A stretch of 64,000 nucleotides of DNA from Paraglaciecola arctica BSs20135 (GCF_000314995.1 NZ_BAEO01000024.1:1-64000); one strand, 5' to 3'. Numbered from the stretch's first letter, positions 37,936 to 48,403 are shown. The notes: generated by a model from the letters alone, not told the origin. Made by a program: numbers and translations.

Positions 37936-39048
37936 ATGGCATATAGGATTTTAATAGTTGATGATTCAACTTTTTTTCGCCGCAGAATAAAACAGATACT
38001 TGAGGATGACGCTGAATTAGAGGTGGTTGGTGAAGCCAAAAATGGTCAGGAAGCGTTAACCTTAGTTGCATCTTTAAAACCTGATGTTGTGACAATGGAT
38101 ATTGAAATGCCCGTCATGGATGGGATCACAGCGGTGAAGAGAATAATGGCCAGTAATCCTGTTCCTATTATTATGTTTTCATCACTTACTCAGGAAGGCG
38201 CGCAAGCAACATTGAATGCATTGGATGCCGGAGCATTAGATTTTCTCCCTAAGAAATTCGAAGATATTGCTCTAAACAGAAAAGAAGCCATTCTGTTGCT
38301 ACAAAACCGTGTTAAAGCTCTGTGTGGTAGAAAGTTGTTCGGTACTAGTTCATTGTCAAGAACAGGCTCCAATGCATTTAGATCTACAACATCACCACCA
38401 ATCAAAAATGTAAATAGAGTAGCAAGTACACTAGTTAAAAAGACCAAATTCGACGCTTCCGCTTCCAGTCACTATGCTTGTTTAGCTATAGGTACCTCTA
38501 CCGGGGGACCTGTGGCGTTACAGAAAATTTTGACTGAGTTACCGAGTAACTTCCCTATCCCAGTAGTGTTGGTGCAGCATATGCCAGGTACATTTACTCA
38601 GGCCTTTGCGAAACGCTTACATGAATTATGTGCTGTAACAGTTAAAGAAGCTGTTCATGGTGAAAGGTTGACCCCTGGGGTCTGTTATCTCGCTCCCGGT
38701 GGTAAACAAATGACCATTGAGGGCAGAGCGGGTAATGCAACAGTCACCATTTCTGAGCCCGAGCGTTTTCCTGATACAGCTTATAAGCCTAGTGTTGATG
38801 TGACTTTTGATTCTGTGGCGCAGGTTTATGCTGGTAATGTACTTGCTGTTATCTTAACGGGTATGGGGGCTGATGGTAGGGAAGGTTGCAAAACTTTAAA
38901 AGCCAAGGGTGCTAAAATATGGGCGCAAGATGAGCAGAGTAGCGTTGTATACGGGATGCCTCAGGCAGTAACTGTTGCCAATATATCCGAAGCAAATTAT
39001 GACATTGCTCATATGGCAAGTCATATAATTAGCGAAATATTAGACTAA
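37936..39048 (+). CDS. cheB: CheB, chemoreceptor methylesterase
   Basis: A 370-residue protein: an N-terminal receiver domain with Asp55 (VTMDIEMPVMDG), a linker, then the methylesterase domain with the Ser in GTSTGGP, the His in VQHMP and the Asp in GMGADG. It demethylates MCPs for adaptation. cheR is not present in the window. 67 bases separate it from cheA. Confidence 0.96.
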   Translation: MAYRILIVDDSTFFRRRIKQILEDDAELEVVGEAKNGQEALTLVASLKPDVVTMDIEMPVMDGITAVKRIMASNPVPIIMFSSLTQEGAQATLNALDAGALDFLPKKFEDIALNRKEAILLLQNRVKALCGRKLFGTSSLSRTGSNAFRSTTSPPIKNVNRVASTLVKKTKFDASASSHYACLAIGTSTGGPVALQKILTELPSNFPIPVVLVQHMPGTFTQAFAKRLHELCAVTVKEAVHGERLTPGVCYLAPGGKQMTIEGRAGNATVTISEPERFPDTAYKPSVDVTFDSVAQVYAGNVLAVILTGMGADGREGCKTLKAKGAKIWAQDEQSSVVYGMPQAVTVANISEANYDIAHMASHIISEILD

Positions 39049-39146
39049 GGCAAAGGAGCACTGTGAGTGTTGTTTCAAAATGAGAATGTTGAACTAAGTG
39101 TCTCTGGAATCTCTTTGACTCTCATTTTTGAAGGGTGGTTTTTAGT

Positions 39147-39926
39147 TTGGTAGTTTGGACTGTCGCGAATCATAAAGGTGGTGTAGGTAAAACTACTACA
39201 ACTGTTACCCTCGGCGGTTTGTTGGCACAAAGTGGACAACGAGTGATATTAGTTGATACAGATCCACAGGCCTCATTAAGTTATTATTTTGGTGTTGATT
39301 CAGAAGAATTATCTACAAGTTTGTATAATGTCTTTATGGCTGGGAAGTCGGTTACTAAAGATGATGTTTTAAACTGTCTTTGTTCGACTAAATTGGACTC
39401 TTTGTTTATTTTACCTGCGACAATGGCATTAGCTACTCTTGATCGAAAGTTAGGCACACAAAGTGGAATGGGATTAATTTTGCGGCGCGCCTTGGATCTT
39501 TTACGAGATGAGTTTGATTACGCAATTATTGATTGTCCGCCTGTTTTAGGTGTGTTGATGATTAACGCTTTGGCTGCGTGTGACAGGGTTGTTATCCCAG
39601 TACAGACCGAGTTTTTGGCGTTAAAAGGTTTGGAGCGAATGATGCATTCTATGGAAATCATGCAAAAATCTCTAGCAAAAACATTTGCTTATACTATAGT
39701 GCCAACAATGTACGATAAACGTGTTAACGCGGCAACTGAAGCATACAGTACCTTAATTCGCACCTATAAAGATAGAATGTGGGCTGGGTTAATTCCAATT
39801 GATACACGATTTAGAGATGCCAGTCAGGCGCAAAGCCCGCCATCAGTATATTGCCCGAAATCCCGAGGGGTTTTCGCCTATGCTAAATTATTGAGTTATT
39901 TACAAAAATTGGAAACACAAAAATGA
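39147..39926 (+). CDS. parC: ParC-type ParA-like ATPase for polar chemotaxis arrays
   Basis: A 259-residue ParA-family ATPase with deviant Walker A HKGGVGKTTTT near the start and Walker B DYAIIDCPP. The TTG at 39147 is preferred to GTG 39135 because AAGGGTGG precedes it at a usual distance and the product then begins MVVWTVANHKGG, like Vibrio ParC. In vibrios ParC places chemosensory arrays at the old pole. The stop overlaps the parP start by four bases. Confidence 0.85.
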   Translation: MVVWTVANHKGGVGKTTTTVTLGGLLAQSGQRVILVDTDPQASLSYYFGVDSEELSTSLYNVFMAGKSVTKDDVLNCLCSTKLDSLFILPATMALATLDRKLGTQSGMGLILRRALDLLRDEFDYAIIDCPPVLGVLMINALAACDRVVIPVQTEFLALKGLERMMHSMEIMQKSLAKTFAYTIVPTMYDKRVNAATEAYSTLIRTYKDRMWAGLIPIDTRFRDASQAQSPPSVYCPKSRGVFAYAKLLSYLQKLETQK

Positions 39927-40628
39927 GCGGTAATCCCTTCGCTAACGAAGATGTGATGGAAGATTACATGTCAGCTTTGTTGACAGAAGAGCCTATTATT
40001 GAAGATGTTCAACGTCAGTCTGTTGAACAGTTGCTGAAGACTGCGCCTATTCCTAGAACTAAGCCTTTTATTCAACCAATAGAAGAATCTGTTCCAGTGA
40101 TTGCTAAAGTTCTAGAGTCTCAGGTCGAAAAAAAAGCAAGTAACTGATAAAACACTAACAAAAGTTGTCATACCTGTTATTCCTAAAGGGGAATTTCAAG
40201 TGTTACTGTTTGAAGTGGCAGGATTAACATTAGCTGTGCCTTTGACTGAATTAGGTGGCATACATCAGATTGAGACTGTTAATCCTCTGTTTGGTAAACC
40301 TGCATGGTTTAAAGGTGTTTTGCTACATCGTGACGAAAAGTATAATGTGGTTGATACAGCAAAATGGGTAATGCCAGAAAAAGCTCTTGAAAAGCTGGCA
40401 GAAACCACAAAATATCAATATCTTATAGTATTAGGTGAAAGTGGTTGGGGGTTAGGCTGTGAAAGTCTGATTACCACCGAGACATTGTTACCAGATGAAG
40501 TGAAATGGCGAAATGTTGAAGCTAGTCGCCCATGGTTATCTGGGATGGTTAAAAAGAAAATGTGTGCTTTGGTGAATGTTCCACAGTTTATTAACATGTT
40601 GAACCAAGGTTTAAGCAGTAACGATTAG
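39923..40628 (+). pseudogene. parP: parP-like CheW-domain gene broken by a +1 frameshift at an A8 run
   Basis: The frame starting at ATG 39923 encodes MSGNPFANEDVMEDYMSALL and ends at a TGA at 40145-40147. The +1 frame is open across the same place: from the A8 run at 40128-40135 it reads KKQVTDKTLTKVVIPVIPKG and continues without a stop into FEVAGLTLAVPLTELGGIHQ, a CheW-like domain ending at 40628. Removing one A joins them into a ~234-residue protein with the ParP plan: acidic N-terminus plus C-terminal CheW-like domain. In Vibrio, ParP links ParC to CheA and MCPs. It may be a disrupted gene, a sequencing error, or slippage-dependent expression. A GTG at 40200 could restart translation. Confidence 0.75.
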
Positions 40629-40653
40629 CCTATTTAAGGCCGGAGCAATGGGT

Positions 40654-41148
40654 ATGAGTAACGACAGAAATTCAAGTAATGCAGCAGCCGCGAACGGTGA
40701 TGAAGTCTTGCAGTGGGTTACCTATAAATTAGGCGACGAGACTTACGGTATTAATGTTATGCAAGTACAAGAAGTACTGCGTCATACCGAAATCGCTCCA
40801 GTACCAGGTGCTCCCGATTATGTCCTGGGGATAATTAATCTAAGAGGAAACGTTGTTACCGTTATCGATACGCGTTCTCGTTTTGGGTTACCCGCTTCTG
40901 GTATTACAGATAGCACCCGTATCGTCATTATCGAGTCAGAAGAACAAGTGGTTGGTATTCTCGTCGACAGTGTCGCTGAAGTAGTGTATTTACGCTCTTC
41001 AGAAATCGACAGTGCACCTAATGTGGGTACAGAAGAAAGTGCGAAGTTTATTCAGGGGGTGAGTAACAGAGATGGAGAATTGCTTATCCTTGTTGACTTA
41101 AATAAATTGCTCAATGACGAAGAGTGGACCGAAATCACCAATATTTAA
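40654..41148 (+). CDS. cheW: CheW, chemotaxis coupling protein
   Basis: A 164-residue CheW. The core has LGDETYGINVMQVQEVLR, VLGIINLRGNVVTVIDTR and GELLILVDLNKLL. It couples CheA to receptors. ATG 40654 is chosen over 40648 because GGAG lies 8 bases before it; the other start would be only 2 bases away. Confidence 0.95.
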   Translation: MSNDRNSSNAAAANGDEVLQWVTYKLGDETYGINVMQVQEVLRHTEIAPVPGAPDYVLGIINLRGNVVTVIDTRSRFGLPASGITDSTRIVIIESEEQVVGILVDSVAEVVYLRSSEIDSAPNVGTEESAKFIQGVSNRDGELLILVDLNKLLNDEEWTEITNI

Positions 41149-41239
41149 ATGTGGAATTTAGGCAGCACTTTTCTCTTAGGCGTAATTTTCCAGCCTACGT
41201 TATAGTGAGATGTATTTTGTTGTCCTTTTAGAGATAATT

Positions 41240-41662
41240 ATGAGTTTTCCATTATTACTAAGTTTAATAGCATTGATTGTCTCCATTGTTTGTTTAACTT
41301 TTTTGATCGTGTTGTTTAAGCGCTATAACACCCAGCTTGAAATCATTGTGTCGCAGAGTAGTTCACTGTCAGAATTAAGCAAAACAGTGAATAACCTCAA
41401 TGAAGCATTACATGAAATCCGTAGCGGTAATTATGGAGTTAGTAGCCGTGTCAAAGAATTAGTTCAGCAAGTCGATAATTTACAGGCAGCTCAACAAAGT
41501 TTAGTTGAAAATTTAGTCGAACAAGATCCGCAAAGCCGTTTCTATAGCAAAGGTACTAAACTTATTAGTCAAGGCGCTAGTCTTGAAGATGTGATGCGAG
41601 AATGTGATATGCCTGCCGCAGAAGCTGAATTATTGTTTAATCTTCATAAAAGCCAAAAATAA
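41240..41662 (+). CDS. DUF2802 membrane-anchored protein of the chemotaxis cluster
   Basis: A 140-residue protein with one N-terminal membrane segment (~3-25), a coiled-coil region rich in Gln and Leu (~30-95), and a C-terminal domain resembling a small helix-turn-helix (LISQGASLEDVMRECDMPAAEAELLF). This matches the DUF2802 proteins that follow cheW in gammaproteobacterial polar flagellar clusters. Function unknown. ATG 41240 has a nearby GAGA site and removes a hydrophobic 10-residue upstream extension. Confidence 0.75.
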   Translation: MSFPLLLSLIALIVSIVCLTFLIVLFKRYNTQLEIIVSQSSSLSELSKTVNNLNEALHEIRSGNYGVSSRVKELVQQVDNLQAAQQSLVENLVEQDPQSRFYSKGTKLISQGASLEDVMRECDMPAAEAELLFNLHKSQK

Positions 41663-41686
41663 CCCCCCCCCAAAAAAAAGAAAAAA
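41663..41686 (+). other. Homopolymer tract C9-A8-G-A6 directly after a stop codon
   Basis: Nine C, eight A, one G and six A follow the TAA of the DUF2802 gene without a gap. No terminator hairpin is associated with it. Such runs are prone to length errors in some sequencing methods. Confidence 0.85.
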
Positions 41687-41754
41687 TTACAGTTTAATTT
41701 GTGGATCACTTTGTCTATCTAAGACTGATTTTTATATTTCTATAATTTTTGTTT

Positions 41755-41770
41755 AGACGTCTAGACGTAA
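41755..41770 (+). promoter_or_regulatory. MetJ operator (two tandem met boxes)
   Basis: AGACGTCT followed directly by AGACGTAA: one perfect and one 6/8 match to the met box, in the tandem arrangement that two MetJ dimers bind. It lies 66 bases before metA, so metA (and possibly metH) should be repressed by MetJ with S-adenosylmethionine. Confidence 0.85.
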
Positions 41771-41835
41771 AGATGTTGACTTTTTTAGCGTATTGAGCCA
41801 AATTTGTTGGTATCACTTTTAGCCTTAGATCTGTT

Positions 41836-42756
41836 ATGCCGATTAGAATTCCAAGTAACTTGCCCGCACAAAATGTGCTAAACAAGGAAAATATTTTTTT
41901 TATGGATACCGAGCGTGCCGCGACGCAAGATATTCGGCCAATGGAAGTGGGTATCTTGAATTTGATGCCTAATAAAATGGAAACTGAAGAGCAGTTTTTA
42001 CGTTTGCTCTCAAATACTCCTTTGCAGGTAAATATCGATTTAATTCGTATTGATAACCAAGCCCCTAAAAACACTCCTGCAGCGCACATGGATAATTTCT
42101 ATGTGGAATTTGATGACGTGGCAAATAAAAAATATGACGGATTAATTGTAACAGGCGCGCCACTTGCACATCTTGCCTATCAAGATGTGAAGTATTGGGA
42201 AAAAATGACTCTCATTATGGATTGGGCACGTCGCCATGTGCAGTCTACTTTATTTTCATGTTGGGCCGCTCATGCAGCTATTTATCATTTTTTCGGTAAA
42301 AATAGGCAAATTCGTGACCATAAGTTAAGCGGTGTTTATCGCCACTTCGTACAAAATGAGCATGATGAATTACTCAGAGGTTTTGATCCTGCCTTTTACG
42401 CTCCGCAATCACGCTATGGTGAAATAAGCTTGGCAGACTACGCTTCCATACCTGAACTGAATGTATTGGCTAAGTCAGATGAAGGTGGTGCTTATATAGT
42501 CGCATCTGAAGATAAACGTTTAGTGTTTGTGACTGGTCATCCTGAGTACGACCCCGATAGTTTAAAACAAGAATACCAAAGAGATTTATCGACTAATGGT
42601 CAGCCGCAAATCCCAGTAAACTACTTCGTGGATAATGATCCAAATAAAGATCCTATGGTTAATTGGCGAGCCCATGGAAGTTTATTGTTTACTAATTGGT
42701 TGAATTATTACGTTTACCAAAATACCCCTTATGACTTGGATCAGCTTTCTGAGTAA
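41836..42756 (+). CDS. metA: MetA, homoserine O-acyltransferase
   Basis: A 306-residue enzyme that acylates homoserine in methionine synthesis. The triad is visible: Cys142 in FSCWAAH, His235 and Glu237 in GHPEYDP. Residue 111, known to set donor choice (Gly in E. coli succinyl form, Glu in Bacillus acetyl form), is Ala here (TGAPLAHL), so succinyl-CoA is more likely but not certain. A MetJ operator lies upstream. metH-like genes follow after 41 bases. Confidence 0.93.
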   Translation: MPIRIPSNLPAQNVLNKENIFFMDTERAATQDIRPMEVGILNLMPNKMETEEQFLRLLSNTPLQVNIDLIRIDNQAPKNTPAAHMDNFYVEFDDVANKKYDGLIVTGAPLAHLAYQDVKYWEKMTLIMDWARRHVQSTLFSCWAAHAAIYHFFGKNRQIRDHKLSGVYRHFVQNEHDELLRGFDPAFYAPQSRYGEISLADYASIPELNVLAKSDEGGAYIVASEDKRLVFVTGHPEYDPDSLKQEYQRDLSTNGQPQIPVNYFVDNDPNKDPMVNWRAHGSLLFTNWLNYYVYQNTPYDLDQLSE

Positions 42757-42797
42757 AAAAATTAATTTATATAGTGTAAGAGTGAAGAGGAAATACA

Positions 42798-43868
42798 TTG
42801 AGTCAGCGAATGGCCCCAAAACAATTAAAAGAACAACTGATTGACGCTGCAAATAAACGTATTTTGTTGCTTGATGGTGCCATGGGCACCATGATCCAAG
42901 AACACAAACTAGAAGAAGCGGATTATCGAGGTGAGCGTTTTGCTGATTGGCATTCTGATGTGAAAGGCAACAACGATTTATTAGTTTTGAGTCAGCCTAA
43001 GATCATCTATGACATTCACTGTGCGTATCTTGAAGCGGGTGCCGATATTATTGAAACCAACACATTCAACGCTACCACTATCTCCATGTCTGATTACAAT
43101 ATGCAAGACTTGGCAAAAGAGATAAATATTGAGGCAACTAAGTTAGCTAAAAAAGCAGCAGATAAATTTACCGCACTAACACCGGATAAACCTAGATTTG
43201 TAGCAGGTGTTTTAGGGCCGACTAGTCGCACCGCCTCGATTTCTCCTGACGTAAACGACCCCGCCAAACGTAACGTTACCTTTGATGAATTGGTTGCAGC
43301 TTATGTGGAAGCGACTCATGGATTGATTGAGGGTGGCGCAGATTTGATCATGGTGGAAACCATTTTTGATACCTTAAATGCTAAAGCAGCAGTGTTTGCG
43401 GTACAGACAGTTTTTGATGAGCTGGGATTCAGTTTACCTGTGATGATTTCTGGCACTATTACCGATGCCTCTGGGCGCACATTATCTGGTCAAACGGCTG
43501 AAGCTTTTTATTATTCAATGAACCATGTAGAACCCTTTTCTTTTGGCTTAAATTGCGCATTAGGTCCTGATTTATTGCGCCAATATGTAGAGGAAATATC
43601 TCAAATATCCGAATGTTTTGTCTCCGCCCATCCTAATGCGGGTTTACCTAATGAGTTTGGTGAATACGATATGGAAAGTGACGAGATGGCTGCGCACATT
43701 AAAGAGTGGGCAGAGTCAGGTCTATTAAACATTGTGGGTGGCTGTTGTGGCAGCACGCCAAAACACATTGCGGCCATAGCCGATGCGGTAAAAGATTTCG
43801 CACCTCGTAAAATAGTCCAAAGAGAGGTGAAAATGCGCCTGTCTGGTTTAGAACCTTTTGTCCATTAG
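42798..43868 (+). CDS. metH: MetH homocysteine-binding module as a separate gene
   Basis: A 356-residue protein equal to the N-terminal module of E. coli MetH (residues 1-353). Zn-binding Cys residues are in NCALGP and GGCCGSTP. The TTG start follows GAGG at 7 bases. It ends at TAG 43866-43868, right after the RLSGLEP motif that in full-length MetH leads into the folate module. The next gene is in the same frame with only GCG GTT between the stop and its first possible start codon (GTG). On its own this module would need the partner for cobalamin-dependent methyl transfer. Confidence 0.9.
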   Translation: MSQRMAPKQLKEQLIDAANKRILLLDGAMGTMIQEHKLEEADYRGERFADWHSDVKGNNDLLVLSQPKIIYDIHCAYLEAGADIIETNTFNATTISMSDYNMQDLAKEINIEATKLAKKAADKFTALTPDKPRFVAGVLGPTSRTASISPDVNDPAKRNVTFDELVAAYVEATHGLIEGGADLIMVETIFDTLNAKAAVFAVQTVFDELGFSLPVMISGTITDASGRTLSGQTAEAFYYSMNHVEPFSFGLNCALGPDLLRQYVEEISQISECFVSAHPNAGLPNEFGEYDMESDEMAAHIKEWAESGLLNIVGGCCGSTPKHIAAIADAVKDFAPRKIVQREVKMRLSGLEPFVH

Positions 43869-43874
43869 GCGGTT

Positions 43875-46541
43875 GTGATGAGTATTAATGAAGTAGATTT
43901 AGAACAAGATATTCTCGTCGAAGCGAAGACCTCTGCAAACTTTATCAATGTAGGTGAACGCACCAACGTCACTGGTTCCGCCATGTTTAAGCGTTTGATC
44001 CTTAACGATGAGTACGAAAAAGCCTTGGATGTTGCTCGCCAACAAGTTGAAAATGGTGCGCAAATCATAGATATCAATATGGATGAGGCCATGTTGGACT
44101 CTGAAGCAGCGATGACGCGCTTTTTAAATTTAATTGCCTCTGAACCCGATATTTCTCGGGTGCCTATCATGATTGATTCATCTAAATGGACAGTCATCGA
44201 AGCAGGTTTAAAGTGTGTGCAAGGCAAAGCTATTGTTAACTCAATTAGTTTGAAAGAAGGCGAGGAAAACTTTCTGCATCAAGCTAAGTTGTTAAAACGT
44301 TATGGTGCCGCCACAGTGGTCATGGCGTTTGACGAGAAAGGACAAGCAGATACAGAAGACCGCAAATTTGAGATATGTGAACGTAGTTATAAATTACTCA
44401 CTGAAAAAATTGGCTTTCCACCTCAAGACATTATCTTTGACCCAAATATTTTTGCCGTGGCAACCGGCATCGAAGAACATAATAATTATGCAGTAGATTT
44501 TATTAATGCCACTAGGCGAATTCGCCAAAATCTGCCCCATGCTCACGTCTCGGGCGGATTATCAAACGTCTCTTTTTCATTTCGTGGCAATAATCCCGTT
44601 CGTGAAGCTATGCATTCTGTATTTTTATATTATGCGATCAAAGCTGGTATGGATATGGGGATTGTGAATGCTGGCCAGTTAGAAGTGTATGACCAGATCC
44701 CCGCAGAATTAAAAGATGCGGTGGAGGACGTGATCCTAAATCGTCATGATCAAGCTACAGATAAACTTTTAGAGCTAGCACCTAAATATCAAGGTGACGG
44801 TAAAGCCCTAGTCAAAGACAACCTTGAATGGCGTGAATTGCCCGTCAATAAACGTCTAGAACACGCGTTAGTGCGCGGTATTATGGACTTTATAGAGGAA
44901 GACACCGAAGCTGCTCGCCTAGCAGCAGAAAAACCGCTACATGTTATCGAAGGGCCATTGATGGATGGCATGAATGTAGTCGGGGATTTGTTTGGTGAAG
45001 GAAAAATGTTTCTGCCCCAAGTGGTCAAATCTGCCCGCGTGATGAAAAAGGCGGTATCTTATCTTAATCCCTATATTGAGCTTGAAAAAGACCAGGGCAG
45101 CAGTAACGGTAAAATTTTGCTGGCGACTGTAAAAGGTGATGTGCACGATATTGGAAAAAATATTGTAGGTGTGGTGCTGCAATGTAATAACTTTGAGATC
45201 ATCGACCTTGGTGTGATGGTGCCTTGTGCAAAATTATTGCAAGTGGCCAAGGACGAAAATGTCGACATGATCGGTTTATCAGGACTAATCACCCCTTCAC
45301 TTGATGAAATGGTGCATGTTGCAAAAGAAATGCAACGCTTGGACTTCGACTTGCCTTTGCTGATTGGTGGTGCAACTACTTCAAAAGCACATACTGCAGT
45401 GAAGATTGAGCATAACTATCAACATCCAGTGGTGTATGTTCCTAACGCCAGTAGAGCTGTTGGAGTTTGTCAGAAACTGATCACCGCAGAAAATCGTGCC
45501 ATCTATGCAGAAGAATTAAAACTCGATTATGAAAAAGTGCGGGTACAACACGCCAAGAAAAAGCCGCGCACTAGACCCGTTACTTTAGAGCAAGCCCGTG
45601 AAAATGGTTTTAAGTTTGATTGGGATAACTATCAGCCACCTGTACCCAAACAGTTGGGCGTGACAGCTGTGAGTGTAGGACTGGCAGAATTGGTTGAATA
45701 CATTGATTGGACACCGTTTTTCTTAACCTGGTCTTTGGCGGGTAAATATCCGCGCATTTTACAAGACGACGTTGTTGGTAAAGAAGCACAGATTCTTTTT
45801 GATGATGCACAAGCCATGTTAAAAACCTTATGCAATAACCCTGAGCTTAAGGCTAGCGGTGTTATAGGTATATTTCCCGCTAATCGAGTGCAAGACGATA
45901 TTCAAATTTATACGGACGAAAGTCGTAATCAAGTGGCACACATAGCTCACCATCTGCGCCAACAAACAGAAAAACCTAAAGGGGCAAATAATTGTTTAAG
46001 TGATTTTATTGCGCCTAAGTCTTCAGGCAAAGCCGATTATATTGGCGCATTTGCTGTGACAGCAGGAACCTGGGAAGATGGATTCGCCAAAGCTTACGAA
46101 GATGATGGTGATGATTATAATTCTATATTGGTTAAATCTCTCTCTGATCGATTTGCAGAAGCTTTTGCAGAATATTTGCATAAAAAAGTACGTAAAGAAA
46201 TTTGGGGCTACGTACCTGATGAGCAATTATCTAACGAAGAACTTATTCGTGAGAAGTATCAAGGTATTCGACCTGCCCCAGGTTATGCGGCTTGTCCGGA
46301 ACATTCCGAAAAACAACTGATTTGGGATTTGTTGGATGCGGAAAAAAATACAGGTATGAAACTCACAGAAAATTACGCCATGTGGCCTGGAGCTGCTGTA
46401 TCAGGTTTTTATTTTTCTCATCCAGAATGTCGTTATTTTGCAGTGGCACAAATACAAGAAGATCAATTACTCGATTATGCTGCGCGTAAAAACTGGGACA
46501 GATTAGAAGCTGAAAAATGGCTAGGGCCTAACCTGCAATGA
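43875..46541 (+). CDS. metH: MetH folate-, cobalamin- and activation modules as a separate gene
   Basis: An 888-residue protein covering the rest of MetH. The folate domain begins [11 protein letters not shown], the cobalamin domain has VHDIGKN, and the SAM-binding reactivation domain has [12 protein letters not shown]. Start GTG 43875 or ATG 43878, with AGGCGG upstream. About 20 residues extra precede NVGERTN compared with E. coli. It catalyses methionine synthesis only together with the separately encoded homocysteine module. It overlaps the next gene by four bases. Confidence 0.92.
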   Translation: MMSINEVDLEQDILVEAKTSANFINVGERTNVTGSAMFKRLILNDEYEKALDVARQQVENGAQIIDINMDEAMLDSEAAMTRFLNLIASEPDISRVPIMIDSSKWTVIEAGLKCVQGKAIVNSISLKEGEENFLHQAKLLKRYGAATVVMAFDEKGQADTEDRKFEICERSYKLLTEKIGFPPQDIIFDPNIFAVATGIEEHNNYAVDFINATRRIRQNLPHAHVSGGLSNVSFSFRGNNPVREAMHSVFLYYAIKAGMDMGIVNAGQLEVYDQIPAELKDAVEDVILNRHDQATDKLLELAPKYQGDGKALVKDNLEWRELPVNKRLEHALVRGIMDFIEEDTEAARLAAEKPLHVIEGPLMDGMNVVGDLFGEGKMFLPQVVKSARVMKKAVSYLNPYIELEKDQGSSNGKILLATVKGDVHDIGKNIVGVVLQCNNFEIIDLGVMVPCAKLLQVAKDENVDMIGLSGLITPSLDEMVHVAKEMQRLDFDLPLLIGGATTSKAHTAVKIEHNYQHPVVYVPNASRAVGVCQKLITAENRAIYAEELKLDYEKVRVQHAKKKPRTRPVTLEQARENGFKFDWDNYQPPVPKQLGVTAVSVGLAELVEYIDWTPFFLTWSLAGKYPRILQDDVVGKEAQILFDDAQAMLKTLCNNPELKASGVIGIFPANRVQDDIQIYTDESRNQVAHIAHHLRQQTEKPKGANNCLSDFIAPKSSGKADYIGAFAVTAGTWEDGFAKAYEDDGDDYNSILVKSLSDRFAEAFAEYLHKKVRKEIWGYVPDEQLSNEELIREKYQGIRPAPGYAACPEHSEKQLIWDLLDAEKNTGMKLTENYAMWPGAAVSGFYFSHPECRYFAVAQIQEDQLLDYAARKNWDRLEAEKWLGPNLQ

Positions 46542-47131
46542 CATTGAGCAAAAAACCTTTTAGCCAAGCATGTGAAAATAATAAGCAGCCTATTTTAGAG
46601 GTCTTGCATAGAATTTTGGCGGATAGAAAAAAACTGTTAGAAATTGGTTCTGGCACAGGTCAACATGCCGCACATTTTGCTCCTAGGCTGACACATTTAG
46701 AATGGCATACTAGCGATATGCCTAATAATCATAGTGGCATAAAAGCTTGGCTCAACGATGTTCCAGTTAAAAACCTGCATCAACCTATGCCATTTACAAT
46801 CGGTGTTAACGATTGGCCTTTAGGTACTTTTGATGCCGTGTATACGGCGAATACAACACACATAATGCAACCTTCTGAAGCGCAACTTATGATGCAACTT
46901 GTGGCCGATAACTTGCCTGTTGGTGGGGTGTTTTGCCAATATGGCCCTTATAAGTTTGATGGGCAATATACCAGTGAGTCTAATAAAGCCTTTGATCTGC
47001 ATCTAAGAGAACAAGGATGTGGTGGTATTCGTGATATTGATGAGCTGACCCTTTGGGCTAAACCTCTGGTTCTCATTGAGAAAGTGGCAATGCCTGCAAA
47101 TAACTTCATGTTGATCTGGCAAAAACAATAA
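46538..47131 (+). CDS. DUF938 SAM-dependent methyltransferase-like protein
   Basis: A 197-residue protein with class I methyltransferase motif [15 protein letters not shown], then an acidic loop (HTSDMP) and [13 protein letters not shown]. This is the DUF938 family; no substrate is known to me. It overlaps the metH second gene by four bases (ATGA), so it is expressed with it. Convergent to the following gene. Confidence 0.8.
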   Translation: MTLSKKPFSQACENNKQPILEVLHRILADRKKLLEIGSGTGQHAAHFAPRLTHLEWHTSDMPNNHSGIKAWLNDVPVKNLHQPMPFTIGVNDWPLGTFDAVYTANTTHIMQPSEAQLMMQLVADNLPVGGVFCQYGPYKFDGQYTSESNKAFDLHLREQGCGGIRDIDELTLWAKPLVLIEKVAMPANNFMLIWQKQ

Positions 47132-47201
47132 CCTGAATTCGGGGGATGGCTTGTACTGAGTTCAGGGTAAATAACCTTTGAGCACTATAAGCCTATCCAA
47201 C

Positions 47202-48365
47202 TTAGGCTTCTGACTGTCTAAAAGGTAAAAGTTTTTCAGCATCATTTTTGTATTGTTCGATTTGGGTATTTTCTTGTTGAATAAATCGCTCAACTGCCTC
47301 GTGAAATGCCAATTCTTTGAGTGAATGGTTTGAGTAGCAATAAATAGGCTCAAAACCCCTTAAAATTTTATGTTCACCTTGCGTGCCGGGGTTAAACCGA
47401 GCAATATTTTGTTCAATACAAAATTCGATGCCTTGGTAGTAACAACACTCGAAATGCAAGTTATGTATCTCTTCTAAGGCACCCCAGTAGCGACCACAAA
47501 GTTGATTTTGATCAAATATAAATAATGCACTGGCAATAGGTTGCCCATCTTTTAATGCAATGACTAACATTAAGTTGTGATGTAAGTCTCTAAAAATTTG
47601 TTCGAAAAACATTTCAGTTAAATAACCGTTATGACCACTACGTTTTAAATAGGTTTGTTTATAGCAATGATAGAAAAATTGCATGTTTTCTTCGGTTAAA
47701 TGCTCGCCGTGAACGCGAACAACTTTTATTCCTTCGGTGGTGACTTTAAGGCGTTCTTTTTTCACATTCTTTCTTTTACGTGAATTAAAGTGCGTCAAAT
47801 AATCTTCAAAAGATGAATATTGCCGATTAAACCACTGGAATTGCACAGAATGGCGTTGTATTTGACCATGTTCATGGAGTAACTGGCTGATGTCTTGTTC
47901 AACAAATAACCAATGCATGGAAGACATGCCAGTCAATTTTAATTGATTAGTAATTTCTTGGCATAAAATAGGTAATAGTTGCTGTTTACCTACTCTTTCG
48001 TCGAGCATTAACCTCGCGCCAGTGACGGGGGTAAAAGGAATGGCTGCGACTAATTTGGGGTAATAGTTCACGCCATATTGTCGATATGTGTTTGCCCACG
48101 CGAAATCAAACACATATTCTCCGTAACTATGTGTCTTTTTGTATAATGGTAAGATGCCAACAGCCATGGAATTTTGGTAGATTACTAAATGAAACGGCTG
48201 CCAACCTGATTTTCCGCCAACTGACCCCGAGGTTTCTAAAGCGTGCAAAAAAGGGTATTGACAAAATGGGCTGCTGTCTTTAGCTAAATTATCCCAAATT
48301 GTTTGACCAATTTGTTCAATTGAGGTGCTAAATTTGAATGTATATTTTGAGCTTGATATTGACAA
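47202..48365 (-). CDS. DUF482 / FemAB-like acyltransferase-fold protein
   Basis: A 387-residue protein of the DUF482 family (GNAT-like, often called peptidogalycan biosynthesis protein). Conserved pieces visible include FLHALETSGSVGGKSGWQP at ~43-61, NSRKRKNVKKER and ARFNPGTQGEHKILRGFEP. It starts at TTG 48365 with AGG upstream. It lies on the opposite strand between the metH group and the recX remnant. The substrate is unknown. Placed where recA would usually precede recX. Confidence 0.75.
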   Translation of the reverse strand: MSISSSKYTFKFSTSIEQIGQTIWDNLAKDSSPFCQYPFLHALETSGSVGGKSGWQPFHLVIYQNSMAVGILPLYKKTHSYGEYVFDFAWANTYRQYGVNYYPKLVAAIPFTPVTGARLMLDERVGKQQLLPILCQEITNQLKLTGMSSMHWLFVEQDISQLLHEHGQIQRHSVQFQWFNRQYSSFEDYLTHFNSRKRKNVKKERLKVTTEGIKVVRVHGEHLTEENMQFFYHCYKQTYLKRSGHNGYLTEMFFEQIFRDLHHNLMLVIALKDGQPIASALFIFDQNQLCGRYWGALEEIHNLHFECCYYQGIEFCIEQNIARFNPGTQGEHKILRGFEPIYCYSNHSLKELAFHEAVERFIQQENTQIEQYKNDAEKLLPFRQSEA

Positions 48366-48403
48366 TATTTGGCCTAACCTTTTGCTAAGTTTACTTCCCT
48401 AAT

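Noticed and set aside
47132-47209. Inverted repeats CCTGAATTC/GAGTTCAGG and AAGCCTA/TAGGCTT as a bidirectional terminator
   Set aside because: Neither stem has a T run on either strand, and one overlaps the stop codon of the minus-strand gene.
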